A DNA stretch of 33,725 bases from Methylomarinum sp964442675 (GCA_964442675.1 CAYUAE010000004.1:1-33725); one strand, 5' to 3'; counted from the first letter of the stretch, positions 23,342 through 32,234 are shown. Program-made: numbers and translations. The notes: generated by a model from the letters alone, not told the origin.

Positions 23342-24015
23342 ATAACGGTGTGATTGCAGTGTTTGTAAAAACGCCCGGTTTGTCGCCGGTTAAGACACGT
23401 TTGGCAGCACGCATTGGACAATCACAGGCCGAGCGGTTTTATCGGCTCGCGGTTGATGCCAGTCGTGAAGTCGTGACCGCGTTTACCCGCCAACACCCTG
23501 TTCAGGCGATGTATGCCGTCGCTGAACACGCCGCCATAGCGCACCCCATCTGGCAAGATTTACCGTGTATCTGGCAAGGTGAGGGCGGCTTGGGTGAGCG
23601 CATGTCGCGGGTGTATCGGCAATTATTGACACACTATGCGTTTGTCATTCTGGTGGGCTCCGATATTCCACAAATGCGTGAGACTGATTTTCAACAGGCT
23701 GTAGAGGCTCTAGATGATTATCCGATGGCACTGGCACCGAGTTTAGATGGTGGATTCTGGCTATTTGCCGGACGCTGTGAATTACCCGATACGGTATGGA
23801 CTCAGGTTCCCTACAGCCAGCCCGATACGGCTGCACAATTTGTCGCACAATTGACACCTTTAGGCGCAATCAAAATGCTCAATGAATTACAAGATGTCGA
23901 TACATTTGAAGACCTTGAACCGTTGGCACAAACATTGATCGCGTGTCCACGGCGCACGCCCGCCCAGCAAACATTATTAAATTTTTTACAGCACATCATT
24001 CAAGCCGATGCGTAA
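23338..24015 (+). CDS. Arsenosugar-cluster nucleotidyl/glycosyl transferase-like protein (TIGR04282/DUF2064)
   Basis: The 225-residue protein begins with VIAVFVKTPGLSPVKTRLAA, a pyrophosphorylase-like nucleotide-binding signature. It continues with RVYRQLLTHYAFVILVGSDIPQM and ALAPSLDGGFWLFAG, diagnostic of the DUF2064 group. It pairs with the TIGR04283-like gene in arsenosugar clusters and overlaps both neighbours (4 and 8 bases). It likely acts in activation or transfer of a sugar; the substrate is unknown. Confidence 0.88.
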   Translation: MNNGVIAVFVKTPGLSPVKTRLAARIGQSQAERFYRLAVDASREVVTAFTRQHPVQAMYAVAEHAAIAHPIWQDLPCIWQGEGGLGERMSRVYRQLLTHYAFVILVGSDIPQMRETDFQQAVEALDDYPMALAPSLDGGFWLFAGRCELPDTVWTQVPYSQPDTAAQFVAQLTPLGAIKMLNELQDVDTFEDLEPLAQTLIACPRRTPAQQTLLNFLQHIIQADA

Positions 24016-24964
24016 TACTCAAGATTTATTGGTCGAAACCGATTTTCCAGCGATTTTTCGTAGCACTTTAAATACCTTGCAGATGAATCTTGGCTATTTA
24101 TGCAATCTGAGTTGTCAGCATTGTCATGTTAATGCCGGACCTAAACGCACCGAATTGATGGATAAGGACACCATGCAAACCGCGCTGGCCGTTATCGAGA
24201 AATATCAGTTGGAAACATTGGATGTTACGGGTGGCTCGCCTGAAATGAATCCGCATTTCAAGTGGCTGGTCAAGCAGGCGCGGGCTTTGGGCGTTAACGT
24301 CATCGACCGTTGCAATCCAACCATTCTGCTGGAGCCGGGTTATGAATATCTGGTTGATTTTCTGGCTGCCGAACAGGTTGAAATTACCGCATCATTACCC
24401 TGCTATCTGGAAGATAATGTCGATGCACAGCGTGGTAAGGGGGTGTTTAAAACCTCTATAACCGCATTGAAAAAACTGAATGATGTTGGCTATGGAAAAA
24501 CCGGTTCCGGTCTTGTACTGAACCTGGTTTTTAATCCACAAGGTCCGACTTTACCGCCAGAGCAAACCGGTTTGGAAGCGGCATATCGTGAGTTTTTGCA
24601 ACAAAACTTTGGTCTGGAATTCAATCATTTATTCACCATTACCAATATGCCAATTCAACGTTTTGGCGCGGTTTTGTTGGCAAAAGGCCAGTTTGAAGCG
24701 TATATGCAGGTCTTGAAACAAGCATTCAAACCTGAAAACTTAGATCAAGTGATGTGTAAAACCCTGTTAAGTGTCGATTGGCAGGGATTTGTTTATGATT
24801 GTGACTTCAACCAGATGTTAGATTTACCGATGGCAGGGAAAAAGTGGCATTTGTCGGATTTATTGCATCATGACTTCTCCGGGCAACGCATTGAAACCGG
24901 CGATCATTGTTATGGTTGTACGGCGGGACAAGGCTCAAGCTGTACAGGTGTCCTGCAAAAATAA
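24008..24964 (+). CDS. arsS: Arsenosugar biosynthesis radical SAM protein ArsS
   Basis: The 318-residue radical SAM protein has the 4Fe-4S motif CNLSCQHC (Cys32, Cys36, Cys39), followed by VNAGPKRTELMD and LDVTGGSPEMNPHF. The second half has MCKTLLSVDWQGFVYDCDFN and the Cys-rich C-terminus HCYGCTAGQGSSC, both typical of ArsS. It couples the 5'-deoxyadenosyl group of SAM to dimethylated arsenic, giving the arsenosugar precursor. Some ArsS proteins carry selenocysteine; here all the corresponding positions are ordinary codons and no in-frame TGA interrupts the gene. It is the last gene of the four-gene cluster. Confidence 0.94.
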   Translation: MRNTQDLLVETDFPAIFRSTLNTLQMNLGYLCNLSCQHCHVNAGPKRTELMDKDTMQTALAVIEKYQLETLDVTGGSPEMNPHFKWLVKQARALGVNVIDRCNPTILLEPGYEYLVDFLAAEQVEITASLPCYLEDNVDAQRGKGVFKTSITALKKLNDVGYGKTGSGLVLNLVFNPQGPTLPPEQTGLEAAYREFLQQNFGLEFNHLFTITNMPIQRFGAVLLAKGQFEAYMQVLKQAFKPENLDQVMCKTLLSVDWQGFVYDCDFNQMLDLPMAGKKWHLSDLLHHDFSGQRIETGDHCYGCTAGQGSSCTGVLQK

Positions 24965-25054
24965 TTGCCGGATATTTCCATATTTTTTGTAAGCTGGTCG
25001 ATTTTGAAAGAATAAGGTATAGTCCACATAAAATAATAATTAAACCGGCCTTAC

Positions 25055-26158
25055 ATGTCTTCACCTTCTGTGGAATATTCATCTGTTTCGTACTGCAAAA
25101 AATTTATCCGGCGTTTTCTACCTAATGAGCAGGCGGTTATATTAGCCATTATCCTGATTGTCAGCACTTTATTGATCTATTGGTTGTCGGATCTGCTGAT
25201 GCCGGTTATTTTTTCGATCATTCTGGCCTATTTACTGGAAGGGTTGGTACAGAAAATTGAGCATAAAGGGATTCCGCGTTTAATTTCTGTTTATATCGTT
25301 TTCTCGACCTTTATGGGCGTTTTAGGCTATATCTTGTTTGTCCTGATGCCCATGGTTACCGGGCAGGCAATACAGCTGGTACAAAATATTCCACAAATTA
25401 TCAAACATGCTCAAGCAGAGGTCATGCGTTTACCCGAGCTATATCCGCAATTTGTCACAGAAGACAGGATCCGTGACATCATGTTTAAAGTTCAGCAGGA
25501 ATTATTGAATTATGGTCAGGACTTGATTTCCAGCTCGGCGGAGTCGGTCATGACTATGGTTTCTGCCATTGTCTACTTGTTTTTAGTGCCACTCATGGTA
25601 TTTTTCTTTTTAAAAGACAAAGAAATATTGTTGAGCTGGTTTGTACGCTTTTTACCGCGTGACCGGCATTTAACCGTTAAAGTGTGGCGCGAAGTCGATG
25701 TTCAAATCGGCAATTATGTACGCGGAAAATTTCTGGAGGTGTTTATTCTCTGGTTTGCCAGTTATGTGGCGTTTTCAAGTCTGCATCTGAACTATGCCAT
25801 GTTATTAGCTGTTTTTATGGGGCTTTCGGTCATCATCCCATATGTTGGTGCCACATTGGTAACCTTCCCGGTTTTAATTGTTGCCGCCGTGCAATGGGGT
25901 GTCAGTTCTGACCCCTTTATGTATGTGGTGATTGTTTACGGCATCATACAGGCCATCGATGGCGTTATTCTGGTGCCGTTATTATTTTCCGAAGCGGTCA
26001 ATTTACACCCCGTTGCAATTATCGTCGCAATCTTGTTTTTTGGAGGACTGTGGGGCTTCTGGGGAGTGTTTTTCGCCATTCCTTTGGCCACCTTGGTCAA
26101 AGCCGTTATCAATGCCTGGCCACGCTTGGAAGAACCCGAGTTGTCAAACGAAATGTGA
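25055..26158 (+). CDS. AI-2E family transporter (PerM/UPF0118 permease)
   Basis: The 367-residue protein has about eight transmembrane helices and the family landmarks LAYLLEGLVQKIEHKGIPR, VPLMVFFFLKDKE, VQIGNYVRGKFLEVFILW and YVGATLVTFPVLIV. It ends in GFWGVFFAIPLATLVKAVI. Members include the autoinducer-2 exporter TqsA and Na+/H+ antiporters, so the cargo is unclear. It follows arsS by 90 bases and could be its own unit. It converges on the phoH-type gene with 11 bases between. Confidence 0.9.
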   Translation: MSSPSVEYSSVSYCKKFIRRFLPNEQAVILAIILIVSTLLIYWLSDLLMPVIFSIILAYLLEGLVQKIEHKGIPRLISVYIVFSTFMGVLGYILFVLMPMVTGQAIQLVQNIPQIIKHAQAEVMRLPELYPQFVTEDRIRDIMFKVQQELLNYGQDLISSSAESVMTMVSAIVYLFLVPLMVFFFLKDKEILLSWFVRFLPRDRHLTVKVWREVDVQIGNYVRGKFLEVFILWFASYVAFSSLHLNYAMLLAVFMGLSVIIPYVGATLVTFPVLIVAAVQWGVSSDPFMYVVIVYGIIQAIDGVILVPLLFSEAVNLHPVAIIVAILFFGGLWGFWGVFFAIPLATLVKAVINAWPRLEEPELSNEM

Positions 26159-26169
26159 CTTGGGCCTGG

Positions 26170-27582
26170 CTACAGAATTTCGGAAGCATAATCGGCCAGG
26201 CGTGAGCGTTCACCTTTACGCAATGTAATATGGGCGCTGTGGTCCCAGTTTTTAAATCGATCGACCACATAGGTCAAACCCGATGTTGTCGCGGTGAGAT
26301 AGGGGGTGTCGATCTGCGCCAGATTGCCGATACAGATAATTTTACTGCCAGGGCCCGCTCGGGTAATGAGGGTTTTCATCTGCTTAGGTGTCAGGTTCTG
26401 CGCTTCGTCAATAATCAGATAGCGATTTAAAAAGGTTCGCCCGCGCATAAAATTGAGTGAGCGAATCTTGACCCGGTTCATCATGACATTGTGTGAGGCA
26501 TCTTTCTCCCAGTCATCATCACCGCTGCGGCTGCCTAATAATTCGAGATTATCCATCAAAGCGCCCATCCAGGGCGCCATTTTCTCTTCTTCTGTTCCAG
26601 GTAAAAAACCGATGTCCTGGCCGACGGGCACGGTTTCCCGCGTCATCACAATTTCCTGATAAAGCTTATGTTCCAAAGTTAAAGACAATCCGGCGGCTAA
26701 CGCCAACAAAGTCTTGCCCGTTCCCGCCGTCCCTAACAAGGTGACAAAATCAATCTCGGGGTCAAGCAATACATTTAATGCGAAGTTTTGCATCCGGTTT
26801 TTTGCGGTAATTCCCCACACGCTGTTATGCCGGCTGTAATAATCTTTTGCCAGTTCCAGCGTGGCATTTTCGCCATCACATTGACGAACGATCGCTTCAA
26901 AACTATCGTTTTCAATGTAAATGAACATGTTGGGGTACCAGTCCTTAACATAAGGTCCTGTCACCTTATAAAACGTCCGCCCCTGTTCAATCCAGGAGGT
27001 CATGTTTTTCCCATGTTTATCCCAGAATTCCTTCTCCAGTTGCGTTGTTCCGGTATAAAGCAGATCAATATCATCGAGTGTCTGATCGCTATGGTAATCT
27101 TCCGCGCATAAGCCTAAAGCAGCCGCTTTTATACGCATATTGATATCTTTGGAAACCAGAATAACGTTCTGTTCAGGATGTTCCTTGCTGAGCGCCATGA
27201 CCACGCTGAGAATCGAATTATCGGCAATTTGTCCCGGCATGGAGTCTGGCAGCAGATAGTTGAGCTGGCGTGTTTGCAGAAACAGACGGCCGTTGGTTTT
27301 ACCATTACCATTCGGCGCGTGTTCAATACGCGATAAAGGTAAGCCATTTTCAATCGTGCTCTGATCCGCGCCTTTAACCAGTTCATCCAAAAAACGACTG
27401 GCCTGACGAACATTACGGGCAACATCGGACAAGCCTTTTTTGGCATGGTCAAGCTCTTCCAGCACCACCATCGGAATAAAGATATGATGTTCCTGAAAAT
27501 GGAACAGGGCGGTTGGATCATGCATCAAGACATTGGTATCCAACACGAATAATTTGCAATGGTGGTCGGCTTGCTGAGTCAT
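26170..27582 (-). CDS. PhoH-family protein with N-terminal PIN domain
   Basis: The 470-residue protein has an N-terminal PIN nuclease domain (LFVLDTNVLMHDP near 10, VVLEELDHAKKG near 39, LVSKDINMRIKA). The C-terminal PhoH ATPase has P-loop GTAGTGKT (about 284-291) and IIDEAQNLTPKQMKTL. Proteins of this PhoH2 layout are ATP-driven RNA helicase/ribonucleases. It lies at the end of a gcvR-bcp-phoH operon with 2 bases before it. The acidic PIN residues appear intact, so nuclease activity is plausible. Confidence 0.93.
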   Translation of the reverse strand: MTQQADHHCKLFVLDTNVLMHDPTALFHFQEHHIFIPMVVLEELDHAKKGLSDVARNVRQASRFLDELVKGADQSTIENGLPLSRIEHAPNGNGKTNGRLFLQTRQLNYLLPDSMPGQIADNSILSVVMALSKEHPEQNVILVSKDINMRIKAAALGLCAEDYHSDQTLDDIDLLYTGTTQLEKEFWDKHGKNMTSWIEQGRTFYKVTGPYVKDWYPNMFIYIENDSFEAIVRQCDGENATLELAKDYYSRHNSVWGITAKNRMQNFALNVLLDPEIDFVTLLGTAGTGKTLLALAAGLSLTLEHKLYQEIVMTRETVPVGQDIGFLPGTEEEKMAPWMGALMDNLELLGSRSGDDDWEKDASHNVMMNRVKIRSLNFMRGRTFLNRYLIIDEAQNLTPKQMKTLITRAGPGSKIICIGNLAQIDTPYLTATTSGLTYVVDRFKNWDHSAHITLRKGERSRLADYASEIL

Positions 27583-27584
27583 GA

Positions 27585-28061
27585 TTATGAGGCGGCCTCA
27601 AGTTGCTTCAAGTAGTCCAGAACATCCTGAACATGCGTTTTGACTTTAACCTTACGCCATTCCTGGCGTAATTTACCCTCTTCGTCGATCAAAAACGTAC
27701 TGCGTTCGATGCCACGCACTTGTTTGCCATACATGTTTTTCATTTTAATGACATCGAATAACTGGCACAGACTTTCATCTTTATCGGCTATCAGATCAAA
27801 CGGAAAGGCATGTTTGCTTTTAAACCCCTCGTGGACTTTGACACTATCGCGAGAAACGCCGAATATGACGACATTGTGTTTAACAAACTCATCAAAATGA
27901 TCGCGAAAGTCTTTGCCTTCCTGCGTACAGCCGGGCGTATTGTCACGCGGATAAAAATACAGCAATACCTTTTTGCCACGAAAGTCTGAAAGTTTGATGG
28001 TTTTTGCGCCGGTCGCTTCGGCTTCAAAATCGGGTACAGTCTGGTCAATTTCTACAGTCAT
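27585..28061 (-). CDS. bcp: Peroxiredoxin, Bcp/PrxQ type
   Basis: The 158-residue thioredoxin-fold protein has the peroxidatic motif PRDNTPGCTQEG with Cys45. It reduces hydrogen and organic peroxides. E. coli Bcp and typical PrxQ have a resolving Cys five residues on; here that position is Lys50. Another Cys lies near residue 99 (DESLCQLFD). It must therefore act as a 1-Cys enzyme or use the distant Cys. It sits 6 bases after gcvR, the common order gcvR-bcp. Confidence 0.95.
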   Translation of the reverse strand: MTVEIDQTVPDFEAEATGAKTIKLSDFRGKKVLLYFYPRDNTPGCTQEGKDFRDHFDEFVKHNVVIFGVSRDSVKVHEGFKSKHAFPFDLIADKDESLCQLFDVIKMKNMYGKQVRGIERSTFLIDEEGKLRQEWRKVKVKTHVQDVLDYLKQLEAAS

Positions 28062-28067
28062 TTTTAT

Positions 28068-28592
28068 TCAATGTTGTTTAACGGGTTCAAAAATAGCATC
28101 TAAATTGATATTGTCGCAAAATTCCAATAATTCTTCCCGTAACGATAAAATCCGGGTTTCGGGTCGAATGACGACAATCATGCGTATGATCAGTATCTGG
28201 CTGTTGGTATAAGAGGAAATATGACAGAATGAGGTCGCTTCTTCAACATGCACATCATGACTTTCAATAAACTTGAAAAGATCTTGCAGGATATCGTCCC
28301 GGTAAAGCGATAATGTTTCCAGCACATACGCAATGCCTTCAACCGGCGCGAGTTGTGCAGGACGATGAGTATGAAGCGTAATGTCCGGATTGTGATCAAA
28401 ATGCGCCAGAAAGCTTTCCAGTTTAGCAATATGGTTCCATTCGCCTTCGGCTAACACATAACAGAACGGGGTTGTTGAAAGCTGCGAGGTTCGAAATTCG
28501 ATAATACGGCAGTCACAATTGGTAACGGCTGAAACCAGATCGGTTAAAAATTTTTGTGAGGTTCGACAGACTGCAGTAATGGCAAGGCGCAT
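28068..28592 (-). CDS. gcvR: Glycine cleavage system transcriptional repressor GcvR-like (ACT domains)
   Basis: The 174-residue protein carries two ACT domains, the first from LAITAVCRTSQKFLTDLVSAV, the second from EGIAYVLETLSLYRDDILQDLFKF. GcvR binds glycine and antagonises the activator GcvA on the gcv operon. It lacks a DNA-binding domain. Neither gcvA nor gcvTHP is present here, so the target is inferred from family. First gene of the gcvR-bcp-phoH unit, divergent from the SPOR-protein gene. The 150-bp gap between them is AT-rich; a TATACT box at 28673 is the only promoter-like sign. Confidence 0.85.
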   Translation of the reverse strand: MRLAITAVCRTSQKFLTDLVSAVTNCDCRIIEFRTSQLSTTPFCYVLAEGEWNHIAKLESFLAHFDHNPDITLHTHRPAQLAPVEGIAYVLETLSLYRDDILQDLFKFIESHDVHVEEATSFCHISSYTNSQILIIRMIVVIRPETRILSLREELLEFCDNINLDAIFEPVKQH

Positions 28593-28742
28593 AAAATGAT
28601 TTTTTTCTTTCTATTCTAGCGAATAACTTAAAATAAAAAAAAGTAATTTTTAAATTTAATGTGAAATTTTATCTATACTTTAAGAGTACACAGCAAAAAT
28701 TGATAGACTCGTATTTACCTTACATTTTAGAAAATAACGACT

Positions 28743-30095
28743 ATGGCAGAATCATCTGAAAACAATAATCAGTCTACAAGCAATACTGGCGATGAATTTG
28801 ATGACATGCTGAATGAAGCCAGTGCTTCTTTAAACGATGAAACGGAAGCTATGGTTGATGATGAGGATGCCATTGATAAGTTGTTGATGGATAATGCTTT
28901 AGAGGATACAGATAGCGCGGCTGATGACGAATTTGCCGAAATCGACAAGTTATTTGACGGTGATGATACAGAATCAGCCGATACGCCGCTAAAAGACACC
29001 GATATTGTCGATGAATTTGCCGATGATGAATTTTCTGATGATTCAGATGTTCCTGAGGATGAAGCGCCTGAAACACAGCCGGGCAGCAATGATCAAGAAG
29101 ACATTATTGCCGATTTTGATATTACCGCTGACGATGATAATTCAGATGAAGACACTGATAATACGCCTGCCGCAGAATCATCAGCCAATGAGTCCGTCTC
29201 TGAAACGCCTGCAGAGCAGGGTGGGGATGCTGGCGGGCAACAAAATATTGCGCTTGCGGCGCTCACCTCACAACTTGCTTTGTTGCAGAATGCACAAGAC
29301 AGTCTTCGTCAACAACTCGATGAAGTCAGCCAAAAAGATGATAGTGCTGAATTAAAACAACAGATTGAGACGCTGGAGTCCGCACAAAAGTCGCTTAAAC
29401 AAAAAATATCAAAGCTGGAAAGCAAGAAACCGACCTTGGTTTATGCGGCATTAGGCGTTGCCATCGTGGCACTATTGGTCGGTGGTGGCTTAGGAATGAT
29501 GGGGATGTCGGCCAATTCAAAAGTGGATGAATTAACCGAAACGGTCGTTTCAATTGAGGAGCAGGTCGATTTTCTGATGCAGCAAAATTTGGCTAAAAAG
29601 CTGGAAAGTGTCACTAAACGCATGGATAAAACCGGCTCGGATATCGCTTATCTGAAATCGCAGTTGAGTGAGATTAAAGAAACACTGAAAAAACAAGCGG
29701 ATGCCAAAGAATTTGAAAAGCTGAAATCACAACTGACTGAAATCCAAACGCAAAATTTGCAAATGGGCGAATTGGTTGAAGATTTACAGCAGCGGCTGGA
29801 TAGATTACAAAGCAGTAAAAAACGTTTGGCTCAAAAAAGCCGTAAACGAGTCAAAAAGATTCAAAATTGGGAAGTCAGCCTGATTGCTTATCGACAAGAA
29901 TGGTATGCTCGGCGTAAAGCGAAAGAATTCAGTCAACAAGGTGTGCCTGTTCAAGTCGTCAAGATACGCAATAATGGGGAGACCTGGTATCGTTTGAAAG
30001 TCGATGGTTTTAAAACCAAATCAGAGGCTTTAGCCTATGCCGATAAGGTGAAAAAAACGCTGAACCTGCCTTCTGTCTGGGTAAAAAAACAATAG
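28743..30095 (+). CDS. SPOR-domain membrane protein with acidic disordered N-terminus and coiled coils
   Basis: The 450-residue protein has four parts. Residues 1-165 are extremely rich in Asp, Glu and Ser and should be disordered. Residues 170-228 form a Gln/Lys-rich coiled coil. A transmembrane helix lies at about 231-253, with a small Gly/Met-rich end. A second coiled coil runs to about 365. Residues 375-450 are a SPOR domain (NWEVSLIAYRQEWYARRKA to the C-terminus), which binds peptidoglycan stripped of stem peptides. The topology would place the acidic part in the cytoplasm and SPOR in the periplasm, as in division or polarity proteins such as FtsN and DamX. It is not clearly any named protein. 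Confidence 0.85.
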   Translation: MAESSENNNQSTSNTGDEFDDMLNEASASLNDETEAMVDDEDAIDKLLMDNALEDTDSAADDEFAEIDKLFDGDDTESADTPLKDTDIVDEFADDEFSDDSDVPEDEAPETQPGSNDQEDIIADFDITADDDNSDEDTDNTPAAESSANESVSETPAEQGGDAGGQQNIALAALTSQLALLQNAQDSLRQQLDEVSQKDDSAELKQQIETLESAQKSLKQKISKLESKKPTLVYAALGVAIVALLVGGGLGMMGMSANSKVDELTETVVSIEEQVDFLMQQNLAKKLESVTKRMDKTGSDIAYLKSQLSEIKETLKKQADAKEFEKLKSQLTEIQTQNLQMGELVEDLQQRLDRLQSSKKRLAQKSRKRVKKIQNWEVSLIAYRQEWYARRKAKEFSQQGVPVQVVKIRNNGETWYRLKVDGFKTKSEALAYADKVKKTLNLPSVWVKKQ

Positions 30096-30097
30096 CT

Positions 30098-31642
30098 TTA
30101 AAAATTTCCACTCTCAAGGATGGAAATCTTATAACGCATCAGATAAGCCGTGTATTCGATTAAGGTAAGCAACATAATCGTTTTATCCGCAATTTTTATC
30201 TGATCTCCAGGTTTCATTTTGCTATTTTGGATTAATATCTCAGGTTCATCTGTATGCTCATTGAGTAGAACAATATTGATATCGAGTTCATTTTGCGGGT
30301 TATGGTATGTGTAGCAATTGTTCAATTCTGATTGAATCATCTGAACCAGAACCCGCTGCATGCCAAGATGAGGTAATGTTTTTTGTTGTCGGCTTATTCC
30401 CAATCGTATGGCGTTTCGTTTATTCGCCAAAATAACAAGTTCACCATTATTAAGCGATAAACGTTTAGCCTCAATCAGGAAAAAGTCTGGATCTGTTGTA
30501 GGCTGAAATTTAACCGCTGTCAGATTGTTTTCGCTGCTGTTTATTCGACTATTTTTAGTGCTGATTATTTCAGTTTGCTCAATCAAACCCTCCTCAAAAT
30601 CCAAAGGCTCAAGCCCAAGGTCCAAAACGTTATTTTCTACAGCCGCAGGGCTTATCTGTTCAGCGCCATGACTGAGTTGTTGGATACGGAGTATTTTTTG
30701 GCGATTTTTCAAATACTGAAAACAAGGCTCAAAGCCTGCGACCATATTAAAAATAATCGGGGCAGAAGGGCGGTTATCAATAATCAGTTTTTGATAACCG
30801 GTTAAATATCGAAACAAACTTTTTTGCTTTGTATCCGCCAGATTGAGTTTGATTACGCTGTTTTCGAGGATCTCTTTCAGCGCCTGAGTATCAATAAAAA
30901 TATCTTGAGAGGAAAAGGTCTGGTCCGGTTTTTTGATTTGAGCCGGAACCCCCTCCAGGATATCCCAATAAAAATTGATTGCCGAGGAGGGATACGATGG
31001 CAGCGCAATTAAATCACCAAACTGATTGGCGAAATTAAAAACAACCCGACATTCTTCTTCGCTATGGTTTTGAACAGTACAAAGCGCAAACAAAATATTG
31101 CGTTTAACCACCGCATCAATTGTTTTTTGGGGGAGGAAAACGGGGATTTTGGTGCTGACAGAATCCGTTAAATAGTGCTGGCCAAGCGCGTATTTATAAA
31201 GTTCAGCGCTGATCGTCCCTAATGTATCCGATAAGGGTGAATGAAGGCGATGTCGAAGAAACATATCTTGCCCCGCCATTTGCAGGGCGAAAAAAATTGC
31301 GAGTCTTTGTTCATCCGCAGTTAACGCCTCTTGATTATGAAGACGATAAAACCCTAGGCAAAGATGCCGACACAATTGTAAGCATAAACGCTGGGTTTTT
31401 CGCTTTTTTGCTCCGCTTTGTGATTTGGAAATTTCGATAATCTCATCAATAATCCGTAAAATCAGCGGCGTCAGCTGCTGCAATAACACTAAGCGATCAC
31501 GCTCATGGCCTTGGTAATCGCCTGCTTGTTTCAATGTTTTATACAGCTGATCACCGGCCTGAACAGGATTGACCGATTGAATAGAGTCCAGTAATTGCTC
31601 CAGAATTTTTTGATTGAATGATTCTGAGAAGAGTTCGGTCAT
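30098..31642 (-). CDS. Uncharacterised 514-residue protein
   Basis: I do not recognise this protein with confidence. It appears cytoplasmic and soluble: no signal peptide or membrane helix. The N-terminal third is helical and basic (KSQSGAKKRKTQRLCLQLCR). The middle has no familiar motif, a Glu/Asp-rich linker spans about 350-380, and the C-terminal 120 residues look like a beta-rich domain (ELVILANKRNAIRLGI, KPGDQIKIADKTIMLLTLIE). A layout of helical N-part plus PilZ-like C-part occurs in some pseudomonad c-di-GMP-related proteins, but the PilZ RxxxR and DxSxxG motifs are not visible. It converges on the SPOR gene with 2 bases between. Confidence 0.8.
   Translation of the reverse strand: MTELFSESFNQKILEQLLDSIQSVNPVQAGDQLYKTLKQAGDYQGHERDRLVLLQQLTPLILRIIDEIIEISKSQSGAKKRKTQRLCLQLCRHLCLGFYRLHNQEALTADEQRLAIFFALQMAGQDMFLRHRLHSPLSDTLGTISAELYKYALGQHYLTDSVSTKIPVFLPQKTIDAVVKRNILFALCTVQNHSEEECRVVFNFANQFGDLIALPSYPSSAINFYWDILEGVPAQIKKPDQTFSSQDIFIDTQALKEILENSVIKLNLADTKQKSLFRYLTGYQKLIIDNRPSAPIIFNMVAGFEPCFQYLKNRQKILRIQQLSHGAEQISPAAVENNVLDLGLEPLDFEEGLIEQTEIISTKNSRINSSENNLTAVKFQPTTDPDFFLIEAKRLSLNNGELVILANKRNAIRLGISRQQKTLPHLGMQRVLVQMIQSELNNCYTYHNPQNELDINIVLLNEHTDEPEILIQNSKMKPGDQIKIADKTIMLLTLIEYTAYLMRYKISILESGNF
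30104..30127 (-). terminator. Hairpin at the 3' end of the uncharacterised gene
   Basis: On the minus strand, ATTTCCA (30127-30121) pairs with TGGAAAT (30110-30104) around a 10-base loop, followed by a T run that includes the stop codon region. The stem lies inside the last codons of the gene. Confidence 0.4.
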
Positions 31643-31676
31643 GATTATTTATAACGTCCCCAAGAGACTGTCGAAT

Positions 31677-31865
31677 TTAAAATTTGTGGTGTATTTTGGC
31701 TTGTTTCATAATGGCATTAGCGGTATGTTTTGATTTGCAAACATGGTTCACCGTTACAGTTAATTGTCCATTTGTCCAAATCTCATGTGAACCCTTACCG
31801 GGCCGGAGCATATACCAGCCGTGTTCTTTAAGGATCTTTTTGATCTGCTTTTCAAAACCTTCCAT
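31677..31865 (-). CDS. hicA: HicA family mRNA interferase toxin
   Basis: The 62-residue basic protein has the HicA dsRBD-like fold: KKILKEHGWYMLRPGKGSHEIW, with the catalytic His27 in GSHEIW, and ending KQAKIHHKF. HicA toxins cleave mRNA independently of ribosomes. It follows the DUF1902 gene by 6 bases on the same strand, so the likely antitoxin is transcribed first. The catalytic His and the glycine-rich turn are intact. Confidence 0.92.
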   Translation of the reverse strand: MEGFEKQIKKILKEHGWYMLRPGKGSHEIWTNGQLTVTVNHVCKSKHTANAIMKQAKIHHKF

Positions 31866-31871
31866 TCAAGT

Positions 31872-32156
31872 TTAGCTGATTTTTAAATCAGGCATTTGCA
31901 GATCAAGTCCAATACTATTTTGGATTTTGACATGAATCAATTCAGGTAAAACCAGAGCAATCTCTTGAGTTAAACCTTCCAGGGTTTCGGCTTCTATCAC
32001 CAAACCGGAAATATCAGGGCTTGTTCCAATATAAACGCCGACCTCATCATCATAAATGACTTTCACTCTTAATTGTAACGGCAGACCAAAAATATTATGT
32101 AGCCATAATGCGGCAGGCCATCCGAGGGGGTAGTGCATTTGAAGTTTACAGCTCAT
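31872..32156 (-). CDS. DUF1902 domain protein, probable HicB-like antitoxin
   Basis: The 94-residue protein contains a DUF1902 domain (RVKVIYDDEVGVYIGTSPDISGLVIEAETLEGL), a partial RNase H-like fold related to HicB antitoxins. No helix-turn-helix or ribbon-helix-helix DNA-binding part is visible. The first about 25 residues (LGWPAALWLHNIFGLPLQL) are unusually hydrophobic for the family. AAGGAG lies about 10 bases before the ATG. With the 6-base gap to hicA it forms a toxin-antitoxin pair. Confidence 0.85.
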   Translation of the reverse strand: MSCKLQMHYPLGWPAALWLHNIFGLPLQLRVKVIYDDEVGVYIGTSPDISGLVIEAETLEGLTQEIALVLPELIHVKIQNSIGLDLQMPDLKIS

Positions 32157-32234
32157 GGGCTCCAGGCTCCTTAATAATCACAACTTCAATTTTAACAAAA
32201 GTAGTCACTTAAAAAGTTTTGATATGACGGTGTT

